Below are positions 22,637-31,461 of a DNA stretch of 40,948 bases, one piece after another; the first letter of the stretch is position 1; the number at the start of each line of letters is the position of its first letter. Source of the DNA: Desulfobacterales bacterium (GTDB lineage Bacteria > Desulfobacterota > Desulfobacteria > Desulfobacterales > JADGBH01); contig JADGBH010000041.1 of the NCBI GenBank assembly GCA_015231595.1, positions 1 through 40,948 on the forward strand. The letters run 5' to 3'. The notes beneath the pieces are model-generated. The model saw only the letters and a list, made by a program, of their open reading frames with translations, did not search any database and was not told the DNA's origin. The position numbers and the translations under genes are program-made.

Positions 22637-23182
22637 ATGTATATGAATAGAAAAAATATTCTAATAATAATAGCTGGCATTTTATTAATAGCTGTAGCAT
22701 CGAAATATTTTCCTTTTTTTAAATCTATTAATACTTCTCATGAAGAAATAGAATTAAATGTTAACAAAATAGCAAAATATAAAGCTATGGTAAGTAAAAG
22801 AAATAAGCTTGAAACAAAGCTTATTTCTATGCATACGTCCATTGAAAAAATTTCATCTTTATTTTTAAATGGTAATTCTCCTTCACTCGCTGGAGTTGAT
22901 ATGCAAAACATAATCAACGATATCGCTGGAAGAGTAGGTATTGATATTAAGACTATAAGGATAATAACTCCTGAAAATACTCCCGAAAAAAAGTATAATA
23001 AAATTTCTATCCAATTTTCAGCAGAATCAACTGTAAAGCAGTTAAAAGAAATGCTTTATAAAATTGAATCGTCTTCTAAATATTTAAAAATTAAAGATAT
23101 AAGTATTAGGCCTAAATCTATAACAATGCCTGATACTGTTTATTTTTCAATAAACATGGAAGGACTTTTCAATATTGCTTAA
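22637..23182 (+). CDS. gspM: GspM/PilO-like assembly-platform protein
   Basis: A 181-aa bitopic protein. One N-terminal transmembrane helix (about 8-26) is followed by a coiled coil (HEEIELNVNKIAKYKAMVSK) and a ferredoxin-like periplasmic domain (TVKQLKEMLYKIESSSKYLK; VYFSINMEGLF). This is the GspM/PilO architecture; GspM partners GspL. It sits after the inserted DUF1573 and MORN genes and before gspC. No good ribosome binding site is visible; an alternative ATG is two codons downstream. Confidence 0.8.
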   Translation: MYMNRKNILIIIAGILLIAVASKYFPFFKSINTSHEEIELNVNKIAKYKAMVSKRNKLETKLISMHTSIEKISSLFLNGNSPSLAGVDMQNIINDIAGRVGIDIKTIRIITPENTPEKKYNKISIQFSAESTVKQLKEMLYKIESSSKYLKIKDISIRPKSITMPDTVYFSINMEGLFNIA

Positions 23183-23198
23183 TTAAGGAAAATATTAA

Positions 23199-23861
23199 AT
23201 GTTTTCAAAAAAATGGTTGATTAATGCTGTTTTAATGTTTATTGCGATTTATATCGCAATTAGAATTTTTAATCTTTGGAATGAACCCTTAATATCTATA
23301 CCTTCTTCTTATAGAGATGAAATTTCTTTTTCTGAAAAAAAAATAATAAAGCCTTTCGAATATCAGGAGAGTAGTTTTGATATAATTGTTGGAAAAAATT
23401 TGTTTTCAAAAGAAAGAAAAGAATATATTGTAAAAGAAGAATTAGTTCCTGAAGTCAAAAATGCAGATATCGATGGAAATAAAATAGTTTTATATGGAGT
23501 AATAATAATTGATGAATTAAAAACCGCATTAATTAATAATCCATACAAAACGCCTGATGAAAGGGAGCATAAATGGGTAAAAATTGGCGACAGTGTAGGT
23601 GACTTTAAAGTTAGTGAAATAAAAGCTGAAAGCATCATAATAGCTAATGTGAATAAAAAGTTTGAAATAATTTTATATGATAAAAAAAAACAAACTTCAG
23701 CAATAGCGCATAACAATCAACAACCTAATGTTGTATCTGCTCAAGCGCCCACTGTCCAAGACCAAAAAAAGAATAGCGAGGCATCTAATCCTTCTAATAA
23801 TGATGATGAATATGAATATATATCTACTCCATTTGGGACACTTAAACGGAAAAAAAAATAA
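23199..23861 (+). CDS. gspC: GspC-like inner-membrane protein
   Basis: A 220-aa protein with one N-terminal transmembrane helix (about 7-24). The homology-region domain runs from about 55 to 170: FDIIVGKNLFSKER, KIVLYGVIIIDELKTALI, WVKIGDSVGDFKVSEI and IIIANVNKKFEIIL. In T2SS this domain contacts the N0 domain of GspD and connects the two membranes. The C-terminal 50 residues are a low-complexity linker ending in a basic KRKKK, with no PDZ domain. AAGGA lies 9 nt before the ATG. Position directly upstream of the secretin gene fits GspC. Confidence 0.85.
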   Translation: MFSKKWLINAVLMFIAIYIAIRIFNLWNEPLISIPSSYRDEISFSEKKIIKPFEYQESSFDIIVGKNLFSKERKEYIVKEELVPEVKNADIDGNKIVLYGVIIIDELKTALINNPYKTPDEREHKWVKIGDSVGDFKVSEIKAESIIIANVNKKFEIILYDKKKQTSAIAHNNQQPNVVSAQAPTVQDQKKNSEASNPSNNDDEYEYISTPFGTLKRKKK

Positions 23862-23925
23862 TAATTCAATTTGCATATAATCGTTAAGTTCACTCTAAAA
23901 GAAAGGGGAATTCTCTTAATTTATT

Positions 23926-26139
23926 ATGTACACTAATAAAATTTTAAACTCTATTTTATTATCTTTTATTATAATAGCTTTTACATTTATTTTTGGATGC
24001 TCTGCTCATAACAAAAAGGAGTCAATAAATCCTAATATAACTGTTTCAAGTCAAAAGCGAGATATTAATCAAGACAAAAAAAATGAACTTAAAGAAGAAG
24101 TTATTATCTCTAAACCAACAAATATCGAAGAATCAGTATCAGTTAAAATATCCGCTAAATCAGAAAATATTACATCTCCAGATGCTTCAAAAAAAGAAGC
24201 TGAATCTCAAAATAATAAACCGTCACCCCATATAATAAATAAAGATCCTTTAACCAATATATCTGAAAATAATAAGCTATCAGAAGACAAAAAAAAAGGA
24301 GATGTTATTTTCAATTTTGATGATGCTGATATTTATGAAGTTATAAGGGCTATGGCTGAAATTCTTCAGATAAATTATATGTTAGATTCTAATGTTTCTG
24401 GAAAAATTACTCTGCATTCCGCTAAAGGCCTTAAAAAAAATGCTTTATTTGATATTTTTTTTCAAATTTTAGAAATAAATGGGCTTACAGCTGTAAAAGA
24501 AAACGATATTTATAAAATATTTAAAATTAAAGACGCTCCAAGAATGCTTCTATCATCACAATTAGGAACAGATGTAAAAGTTTATGGAGAAAAAATTATA
24601 ATACAAATTATACCTTTGCAATTCATATCTACTCAAGAAGTTATTAAAATTTTATCACCATTTATCTCTGCTGACAGTACTATCGTTTCCCATGATGCTT
24701 CTAATAATATAATATTGGTAGATAAAAAAAATAACATCGAAAAAGCTTTAAAAATAATAGAATCATTTGATTTAAATATATTTGAAAAACTAGGGCATCG
24801 GTTTTATGAGCTTAAAAATATTGCCGCTGAAGATCTGTCAAAAATATTATCTGATATTTTAAAATCATATGGGCCTTTCGTAAGCGAAAAAGTTAAATTT
24901 ATTCCAATTCCAAAATTAAATATTCTTATTGTAATTAACCAATCTCAAGAGGTTTGGGATCAAATAGACACATTCATTAAAAAAATAGACATACCAGTTG
25001 ACGATATTGCGTCAAGAATTTACATATATTTTGTAAAAAATGGACAAGCTACTGAACTTTCCGATCTTTTAAATAATGTATTTTCTAAAGGTTTTACAAA
25101 AGAAACATCTAAAAAATCACAAAATAATGATAAAAAACAAATCCAAAATATTACTTCGGCTCCTTCGAAACCTCCACCAGTACTGCCAGGAACCGATATA
25201 AAACCTCAACCTATAAATACTACAGAAACAAGCTCAATAGAAAGTGAATCTCAAACATTAAAAGGTGAAATTAAAATAACTCCAGATGAAATTAGAAATG
25301 CCCTTATTATTGAAGCAATACCACGAGATTATAAAATAATCGAAAATATTTTAAGCCGCCTTGATGTTCTGCCAAGACAAGTATTGATTGAAGTTACTAT
25401 AGCTGAAATATCTCTTGACGATTCTACTCAGCTTGGTGTTGAATGGACATATTTGAAAGGACCTGAAAATTTGAGTACGAGTCTTTTAGATGCTAACATG
25501 GGAAGTGCTGGCCTAAAATATACCATAGGTATGACAAAAAGATGGACTTCCGCTCTATCAGCTCTTGCTTCCCAAAAAAAAGTAAATATTTTATCGTCTC
25601 CAAGTGTTCTTGCATCCGATAATAAAGAGGCAAAAATTAATATTTCTACTGAAATCCCGGTAGCAAGCGCTGAATATAAATATCAAGCAGGCTCTGATCC
25701 TGTTATTGAAACAAGCATTCAATATAGGAATACCGGGGTACTTCTTTCAGTTACACCTCATATAAATGAAAGAGGTCTCGTGAGCATGGATGTTAACCAG
25801 GAAGTAAGTGAGCAAGATTTAAGCGTAAAAGTCGCTGGAAAAGATTATCCTTCATTTTATAAAAGAAGCATAACCACAAGCCTTACTGTTAAAAATAGTC
25901 AAACAATTGTTATAGGCGGCTTAATAAAGGAAACGAAGTCAAAGGGGACATCTGGAGTACCTTTACTTGCTCGAATACCTTTTATAGGTTTTTTGTTTAG
26001 CAATGATTCAAAAAGTACTTCAAAAACAGAATTAATATTGCTTATTACTCCAAAAGTTATTTCTTCCCTTGATGATATTGATTATGTAACAGAAGATTTT
26101 AAAAGCAGAGTTAGTAATGTTTTAAAAGGGGATAAATGA
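23926..26139 (+). CDS. gspD: Type II secretion secretin GspD
   Basis: A 737-aa outer-membrane secretin. The N-terminal signal has FIFGC at about 21-25, compatible with a lipoprotein, then ~90 residues of low complexity. The N0 domain starts at about 125 (FNFDDADIYEVIRAMAEIL). N1-N3 domains follow, the last interrupted by a Ser/Pro/Lys-rich insert (about 395-445). The secretin core includes RQVLIEVTIAEISLDD, KVNILSSPSVLASDN, and the closing motif VPLLARIPFIGFLFSND. It forms the outer-membrane gate. The ribosome binding site (AAGGGG) is unusually distant, about 17 nt. It ends the secretion gene set; gspN and gspO are not present. Confidence 0.95.
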   Translation: MYTNKILNSILLSFIIIAFTFIFGCSAHNKKESINPNITVSSQKRDINQDKKNELKEEVIISKPTNIEESVSVKISAKSENITSPDASKKEAESQNNKPSPHIINKDPLTNISENNKLSEDKKKGDVIFNFDDADIYEVIRAMAEILQINYMLDSNVSGKITLHSAKGLKKNALFDIFFQILEINGLTAVKENDIYKIFKIKDAPRMLLSSQLGTDVKVYGEKIIIQIIPLQFISTQEVIKILSPFISADSTIVSHDASNNIILVDKKNNIEKALKIIESFDLNIFEKLGHRFYELKNIAAEDLSKILSDILKSYGPFVSEKVKFIPIPKLNILIVINQSQEVWDQIDTFIKKIDIPVDDIASRIYIYFVKNGQATELSDLLNNVFSKGFTKETSKKSQNNDKKQIQNITSAPSKPPPVLPGTDIKPQPINTTETSSIESESQTLKGEIKITPDEIRNALIIEAIPRDYKIIENILSRLDVLPRQVLIEVTIAEISLDDSTQLGVEWTYLKGPENLSTSLLDANMGSAGLKYTIGMTKRWTSALSALASQKKVNILSSPSVLASDNKEAKINISTEIPVASAEYKYQAGSDPVIETSIQYRNTGVLLSVTPHINERGLVSMDVNQEVSEQDLSVKVAGKDYPSFYKRSITTSLTVKNSQTIVIGGLIKETKSKGTSGVPLLARIPFIGFLFSNDSKSTSKTELILLITPKVISSLDDIDYVTEDFKSRVSNVLKGDK

Positions 26140-26160
26140 TATTATCCATTTTTTTTATTG

Positions 26161-27102
26161 ATGAAAAAATTAATACTATTTTTTAATAGATTTAAACACA
26201 ATTTTAGTTATGTTTTATTAGGTTATTTACTTTTTTGCATTTTTGTAGTTACTTCGGCAAAAGGAGAGGATTATCAAAAAGCTGCTATAATTGTTTCAAG
26301 GGAGATTAAGCCATATTTTGAAGCCCTTGAAGGAATAGATGACGAATTTTCTAATTATTCCAATATCACTTTTGAGGTATTCTTTTTAGAAAAATTTCAG
26401 GGAAAAAGCATCACTGCATTAAAAAACAATCTAAATAATTCTGAATTTGGAATTTTTGTAGGAATTGGGCCAGAAGCTCTTAAATTTCTTTGGATAGATA
26501 ATGAGATTAAGAAGCCCATTATTTTTTCTATGGTTTTACATCCTGAGAAAATAATGGGAGATAAAAGCTGTGGCATACCTTTAAGCCTTCCGATTGACAT
26601 ATTAATTAAAGATATAAAACAATCGCTTCCTTCAATAAAAAACATTGGCCTCTTGTTTGATTCATTGAATAATGACGATTTTTTTCAAAGTGCTTCGAAA
26701 TATTCTCAAACATTTTCAATTAATATAATTCCCCTTAGAGTTTCGAGTAAAAAAGACATTCCATCTGTTCTTAAATCCCATTGGAAAGATATAGATGGAA
26801 TATGGATGATACCCGATTCAACCACTATTTCCGAAAGTATCATACAATATCTTATAAAGGAGTCTTTGTTAAAAAAAAAAATTGTTATTGGTTATAATAA
26901 ATTTTTTTTTGAATCAGGATCTGCATTAGCTTTTGTATTTGATTATAAGGCGATAGGAATTCAAACAGCAAAATACGCTTCACATATATTATTTGCTGAA
27001 GATACAAAGTGCGAAAAAAAAAATCCTCATTATAGGATACATCTTAACGAAAATCTTCTAAAAAAACTTGGAATCATATACATTGACAAGAATAATGAAT
27101 AA
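26161..27102 (+). CDS. ABC-type substrate-binding protein (PF04392-like)
   Basis: A 313-aa protein; ATG at 26161 is preferred over the TTG one codon earlier. It has a signal/anchor segment at about 15-35. The body matches the ABC_sub_bind family: KAAIIVSREIKPYFEALEGI, the FVGIGPEALKFLW segment, PIIFSMVLHPEKI, and LPSIKNIGLLFD. No permease or ATPase gene is adjacent. Instead the stop overlaps the start of a sensor kinase gene, so this protein probably binds a periplasmic ligand and passes the signal to that kinase. The ligand is unknown; tryptophan/tyrosine-type ligands are known for some relatives. Confidence 0.8.
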   Translation: MKKLILFFNRFKHNFSYVLLGYLLFCIFVVTSAKGEDYQKAAIIVSREIKPYFEALEGIDDEFSNYSNITFEVFFLEKFQGKSITALKNNLNNSEFGIFVGIGPEALKFLWIDNEIKKPIIFSMVLHPEKIMGDKSCGIPLSLPIDILIKDIKQSLPSIKNIGLLFDSLNNDDFFQSASKYSQTFSINIIPLRVSSKKDIPSVLKSHWKDIDGIWMIPDSTTISESIIQYLIKESLLKKKIVIGYNKFFFESGSALAFVFDYKAIGIQTAKYASHILFAEDTKCEKKNPHYRIHLNENLLKKLGIIYIDKNNE

Positions 27103-28480
27103 ACTAGGGATACATTTCAGAATATTATTTTCAACAATAGCACTTATCTTTGCAACAACTTGCACTATCGGCTATATTAGCATAAAGATAACTAATGAGT
27201 TTACTCAAACACGTTTTAAAGAACGATTTATGTTTCTTGCAAAATATCTATCTTTAAATGCAGAGCTCGGAATTTTGATAGATGATAAGGATATGCTCAA
27301 AAGACTGGCTCAAAATTTATTATCAGAAAAAGATGTTGTATCCGTAACAATACTTAATAATACAGGAGAAGAACTCGCAAAAGTGTCCAAAAATATTAAA
27401 TCTTTTTTATCTACAGTTGAATTTCCTGTACTTCTTAAAGATATAAGAGACGAAAGCCAAGCTTTTATTGAAGATCGTTCAGAAGATAATTCAAAAAAAA
27501 TAATAGGGAATGTAAAAATTTCTTATAGCTCCCAAGGTATAAATTCTATGCTGTTTAAAATAAAAAAAAGAATAGTATACATCTCTATTGCTCTTTCTTT
27601 AATATCGATAGCTATATTTTATTTTATATCACGGTCAATTGTATTTCCCGTTACAGATCTTGCCAAAACCGCAAGGCAAGTCGCTAAGGGAGATGTAAAT
27701 TTAAGGTTTACAACAAGCACTTTACCTGAAACAAGGGAACTTGCTAATGCTTTTAATTCTATGTTAGATTCTTTAAACTGGAGCAATAAAGCTTTAGAAG
27801 ATGCTTATCATGAAATGATGAAGCAAAAAACTATGGCTGAACTTGGAAAATTTTCTCTTATGATAGCCCATGAGTTTAAAAATCCTTTAAGTATAATAAA
27901 AAGTTCTTTTGATATTTTAAAAAAAGATATAGATATCTCATCTGATAATGTTATGGCTTTTTATATTGAGGATGAAATAAAACGTATGAATAAATTAATA
28001 GAAGATTTTCTAAGATATGCAAAGCCAATTAATCCATGTTTTAGGTTAAGTGACTTAAACTTAGTGGTAAAAGACTGTATTGAAAAATTTGAATTACAAA
28101 ATTTAGATAACAGCATTAAAATTAACGCTGATATTCCAAATGAGCCTTTGTATAAAAATGTTGATCCTGATTTACTTGCAAAAGCAATAAACAACATAAT
28201 TAAAAATGCTTATGAAGCCATCGAATCTAACGGCTCTAAAAAAAATATAATTATAAAAAGTTATTCAAAAAATACTCTATGGATAGCTGAAATTGAAGAT
28301 AGTGGTAAAGGCATTACAAAAGAAAACATATCGAAAATTTTTGAACCGTTTTTTACAACTAAAACTAAAGGCACCGGACTTGGTTTAGCATTTGTAAAAC
28401 AAGTAATTAATGCCCACAATGGAGAAATTACCGCAAAAAATGGAGAAGAAGGCGGAGCTTTATTTAAAATTGAATTATAA
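27095..28480 (+). CDS. Membrane sensor histidine kinase (HAMP-HisKA-HATPase)
   Basis: A 461-aa protein with ATG at 27095, overlapping the upstream stop by 8 nt. It has a transmembrane helix at about 7-29, a periplasmic sensor of ~130 residues, a second helix at about 160-180, a HAMP domain (FPVTDLAKTARQVAKGDVNL) and a HisKA domain with phosphoacceptor H259 (IAHEFKNPLSIIK). HATPase boxes follow: N box NNIIKNAYEAIE, then EDSGKGI, FEPFFTTKTKGTGLGLA. It lacks a receiver. It is coupled to the substrate-binding protein and precedes the hybrid kinase. The cognate regulator is not identified. Confidence 0.9.
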   Translation: MNKLGIHFRILFSTIALIFATTCTIGYISIKITNEFTQTRFKERFMFLAKYLSLNAELGILIDDKDMLKRLAQNLLSEKDVVSVTILNNTGEELAKVSKNIKSFLSTVEFPVLLKDIRDESQAFIEDRSEDNSKKIIGNVKISYSSQGINSMLFKIKKRIVYISIALSLISIAIFYFISRSIVFPVTDLAKTARQVAKGDVNLRFTTSTLPETRELANAFNSMLDSLNWSNKALEDAYHEMMKQKTMAELGKFSLMIAHEFKNPLSIIKSSFDILKKDIDISSDNVMAFYIEDEIKRMNKLIEDFLRYAKPINPCFRLSDLNLVVKDCIEKFELQNLDNSIKINADIPNEPLYKNVDPDLLAKAINNIIKNAYEAIESNGSKKNIIIKSYSKNTLWIAEIEDSGKGITKENISKIFEPFFTTKTKGTGLGLAFVKQVINAHNGEITAKNGEEGGALFKIEL

Positions 28481-28584
28481 AATAAAATTAGACTTACTTT
28501 TTTTTATTATTTTTGTTACTTAATTCAAGTATATTTAGATTTATATTCAGGAACTACATAATTAAACAAGATGATTATATAGCT

Positions 28585-31272
28585 ATGATAAAATTCAAAA
28601 TAAACATATCAACTCTGTTTTGGATAATAAGCTTTATTTTACTTATATCCTTTTTAGTTCCACTTTATATAATATTAGACAAGCTTAGTATTAGAAGCCA
28701 ATATTTTAGTTTTCAATTTTCAATTTTCAATTTTCAATTTTCAATTTTTCATATACTTTTCATATATTTTTCAGGCATTTTATTTTTTTTGATTATGTTA
28801 TTAGTGTTTTTTTCAAAACTACTTAAAAAAAATTTCACATATCTAATTAACGATGTTGAAGATTCGAAAAAAAGAAATATTTCAAATCGTTTTTTCTTCA
28901 AAGACTTTGATAAAATTAAAAATGCTATAAACACGATGATTGAAGATCACAAAAATGAGTATAAAAATTTAAATTTAGACCTTGAAAAAAGAACAAATGA
29001 GTTGAAGTTAGCAAAAGAATTCGCAGTTGCAAACAATCATTTTAAAAGCGCATTTTTAGCGAATATGAGTCATGAAATACGAACACCTATAAATGCTATT
29101 ATTGGATATACAGGACTTACTTTTAAAACAGAGTTAAGCTTAAAACAAAGGGATTATTTAGGAAAAATAAGATCTTCCACCCATCTTCTTCTTGGAATAT
29201 TAAACGATATACTTGATTTTTCAAAGATAGAGGCTGATAAGATTGAAATAGAAGAAATAGAATTTAAATTACAAGATGTTCTTGAAGTCCTGACGGATTT
29301 ATTTGCTGACCAAGCATCTAAAAAGAATATTGAACTCATCATAGACAGAGAACAAAGGGTCCCTTGTTACCTAATAGGAGATGCCTTACGATTAAGGCAA
29401 ATTCTTGTAAATCTGACTGGAAATGCTGTTAAATTTACTGAAAAAGGTGAAATATTAATAAAAGTAAAATGCATTGAACAAGATGATAAAAGGGCTGTTA
29501 TTTGTTTCACTGTCCAAGATACAGGAATAGGTATAGAACATGATATCTTAACTAAGCTATTTACTCCTTTTACTCAGGCGGACAGCTCTACTACAAGAAA
29601 ATATGGAGGAACAGGATTAGGGCTTGCTATTTCAATGAAGCTTGCCGAGCTTATGAATGGAAAGATAGAAGTCTTCAGTAAAATCGGAAAGGGGAGTAAT
29701 TTTTCATTCACAGTGCCTTTAAAAATCCAAACTCAAAAGCAAGGACCAAAACAATTAACGGATAATATAAAAGGCTTAAAAACCTTGATAATTGATGATA
29801 ATCAAACAACTTTAGAAGTTTTGAAAAAAATAACAACCTCATTTGGTCTTATAGTAGACACATCATCATCAGCTGAAACAGCTTTAAGCATGCTTGAAGA
29901 TACCTTTTCTTCTGGAAATCTTTACAGTCTAATTTTAATGGATTGGATTATGCCTTCAATGGATGGAATTGAAGCTTCAAGAATTATTAAAAATGACCCA
30001 AGATTTGAAAGTATCCCAATAATTTTAGTTACAGCCTTTGGTAGAGACTCTGAAATTAAGCTTGCAGAAGAAATAGGCATTAACGCTTTTCTTACAAAAC
30101 CAATAAAACAATCTATTCTCTTTGATACTATAATTGAAGTTTTAAGAAAAAAGTTTAATTTCATTGAATCAAATAATTTATCTTTTTTTACACAGACCTC
30201 CCAGCTGGAAAACACAATAATTCCTAAAAATGTTAAAATACTGTTAGTGGAAGATAATCCTATAAACCAAGAAGTTGCGTGCGAAATTTTAAAGGACGCT
30301 GGAATACAAGTTAATATCGCCAATAATGGAAAAGAAGCGATAGATAAAGTAAAATTAAATATATATGACGCAGTCTTAATGGATATGCAAATGCCTGAAA
30401 TGGATGGATATGAAGCAACAAAACTTATAAGGGAGTGGGAAACAGAAGAAAAAAATGAAAGAGTTCCAATAATTGCAATGACTGCACATGCTATGAAAGG
30501 TGATAGAGAAAAATGTCTTAATGCTGGTATGGATGACTACTTAACAAAGCCAATTGATCCAGATATTTTAATTAAAATTTTAGATAGATGGATAAAAAAT
30601 AAAGCTACAAAAAAAGTTGAAAGCAATCAAGCCAATAATAAGACTTACGATCATAAAAATATGAAATCTGACCCTATTAACATTGAGGCTGGAATTAAAA
30701 GGGTCGCTGGTAATCAAAAATTATTTTTTAAATTGCTAAAAGAGTTTTATTCTTCTTATATTAACTTAGTTGATAATGTAAAAAAACATCTAACTAAAAA
30801 TGAATTAGAAAAAGCAAGAATTTTGATCCATACAATTAAAGGCGTTTCAGGCAACCTTTCTGCTGATAGACTCCATAATATTTCTAAAGAATTAGAACTT
30901 TGTATTAAAGAAAAAAAACTAAAAGATATTTCTAATAAAATATCAAAATTTGAATCTGAAATGAATCAATTGCTCGACTTCATTAAGAACATGGAAACGA
31001 TCACTAAAAAAGATGACAACACAGTCCTGCATCAAGGAAAAACCGCAGACTTAAAGGATGTTAAAACCAAAATAAATAATCTTATGATTCTTCTTGAAGA
31101 AAGCAATATGGAAGCAGAAACTGCGCTTCAATCTTTAAAACAAGCTCTTGCTCCCTATGAACTCGTAAATGATATTAAGCTCATTGAAGAACAAATAGAT
31201 GAACTTAATTATACGGATGCCCAAAATACTCTTTTATCTATTGCTCGTACTCTTGGAATATCATTGGAATAG
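28585..31272 (+). CDS. Hybrid histidine kinase with two receivers and Hpt
   Basis: An 895-aa protein from ATG 28585; a TTG start at 28513 would add 24 unconvincing residues. Neither has a clear ribosome binding site. Two membrane helices (about 10-34 and 55-80) are separated by an FQFSIFN repeat encoded by a heptanucleotide array. HisKA H163 (ANMSHEIRTPINAI), HATPase (NLTGNAVKFTEKG, DTGIGI, KYGGTGLGLA), receiver 1 with D453 (LILMDWIMPSMDG), receiver 2 with D600 (VLMDMQMPEMDG) and an Hpt domain with H749 (LIHTIKGVSGNL) follow. This is a full internal phosphorelay. Downstream output is unknown. Change in repeat number would shift the frame and abolish the protein. Confidence 0.9.
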   Translation: MIKFKINISTLFWIISFILLISFLVPLYIILDKLSIRSQYFSFQFSIFNFQFSIFHILFIYFSGILFFLIMLLVFFSKLLKKNFTYLINDVEDSKKRNISNRFFFKDFDKIKNAINTMIEDHKNEYKNLNLDLEKRTNELKLAKEFAVANNHFKSAFLANMSHEIRTPINAIIGYTGLTFKTELSLKQRDYLGKIRSSTHLLLGILNDILDFSKIEADKIEIEEIEFKLQDVLEVLTDLFADQASKKNIELIIDREQRVPCYLIGDALRLRQILVNLTGNAVKFTEKGEILIKVKCIEQDDKRAVICFTVQDTGIGIEHDILTKLFTPFTQADSSTTRKYGGTGLGLAISMKLAELMNGKIEVFSKIGKGSNFSFTVPLKIQTQKQGPKQLTDNIKGLKTLIIDDNQTTLEVLKKITTSFGLIVDTSSSAETALSMLEDTFSSGNLYSLILMDWIMPSMDGIEASRIIKNDPRFESIPIILVTAFGRDSEIKLAEEIGINAFLTKPIKQSILFDTIIEVLRKKFNFIESNNLSFFTQTSQLENTIIPKNVKILLVEDNPINQEVACEILKDAGIQVNIANNGKEAIDKVKLNIYDAVLMDMQMPEMDGYEATKLIREWETEEKNERVPIIAMTAHAMKGDREKCLNAGMDDYLTKPIDPDILIKILDRWIKNKATKKVESNQANNKTYDHKNMKSDPINIEAGIKRVAGNQKLFFKLLKEFYSSYINLVDNVKKHLTKNELEKARILIHTIKGVSGNLSADRLHNISKELELCIKEKKLKDISNKISKFESEMNQLLDFIKNMETITKKDDNTVLHQGKTADLKDVKTKINNLMILLEESNMEAETALQSLKQALAPYELVNDIKLIEEQIDELNYTDAQNTLLSIARTLGISLE
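28710..28744 (+). repeat. Heptanucleotide tandem repeat (TTTTCAA)x5 in a kinase gene
   Basis: Five exact copies of TTTTCAA, followed by a degenerate sixth. It lies in the coding region between the two membrane helices. Because 7 is not a multiple of 3, one unit gained or lost would frameshift the gene, the classic layout of a phase-variable locus. Confidence 0.85.
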
Positions 31273-31363
31273 TCCCTGTACAAGTACAAAAACTATTTAT
31301 TAAATTATTTATCAATAACATTATTCTATATCTAAGGCCAAAAGTATTAAATGTAACCCGTAA

Positions 31364-31403
31364 ATAATTTTATTATTGATAATATAATCAATAATAAAAT
31401 TAT
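31364..31403. repeat. 17-bp-arm AT-rich inverted repeat between the hybrid kinases
   Basis: Perfect arms 31364-31380 and 31387-31403 enclose AATATA. The centre, ATTGAT-AATATA-ATCAAT, resembles the palindrome after gspE. The stem is long, but no T-run follows on either strand, so it may act as a poor terminator, an RNA-stabilising hairpin or a protein site. Confidence 0.7.
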
Positions 31404-31461
31404 ATAAAATGCGAAGATTCCGAACTTTATCAAAAGTTGTTAAGCAAGGGAATAAGTCTTT

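Noticed and set aside
27068..27094. TTG start for the HAMP kinase at 27068
   Set aside because: It would overlap the upstream gene by 35 nt. ATG 27095 gives a normal N-terminal membrane helix.
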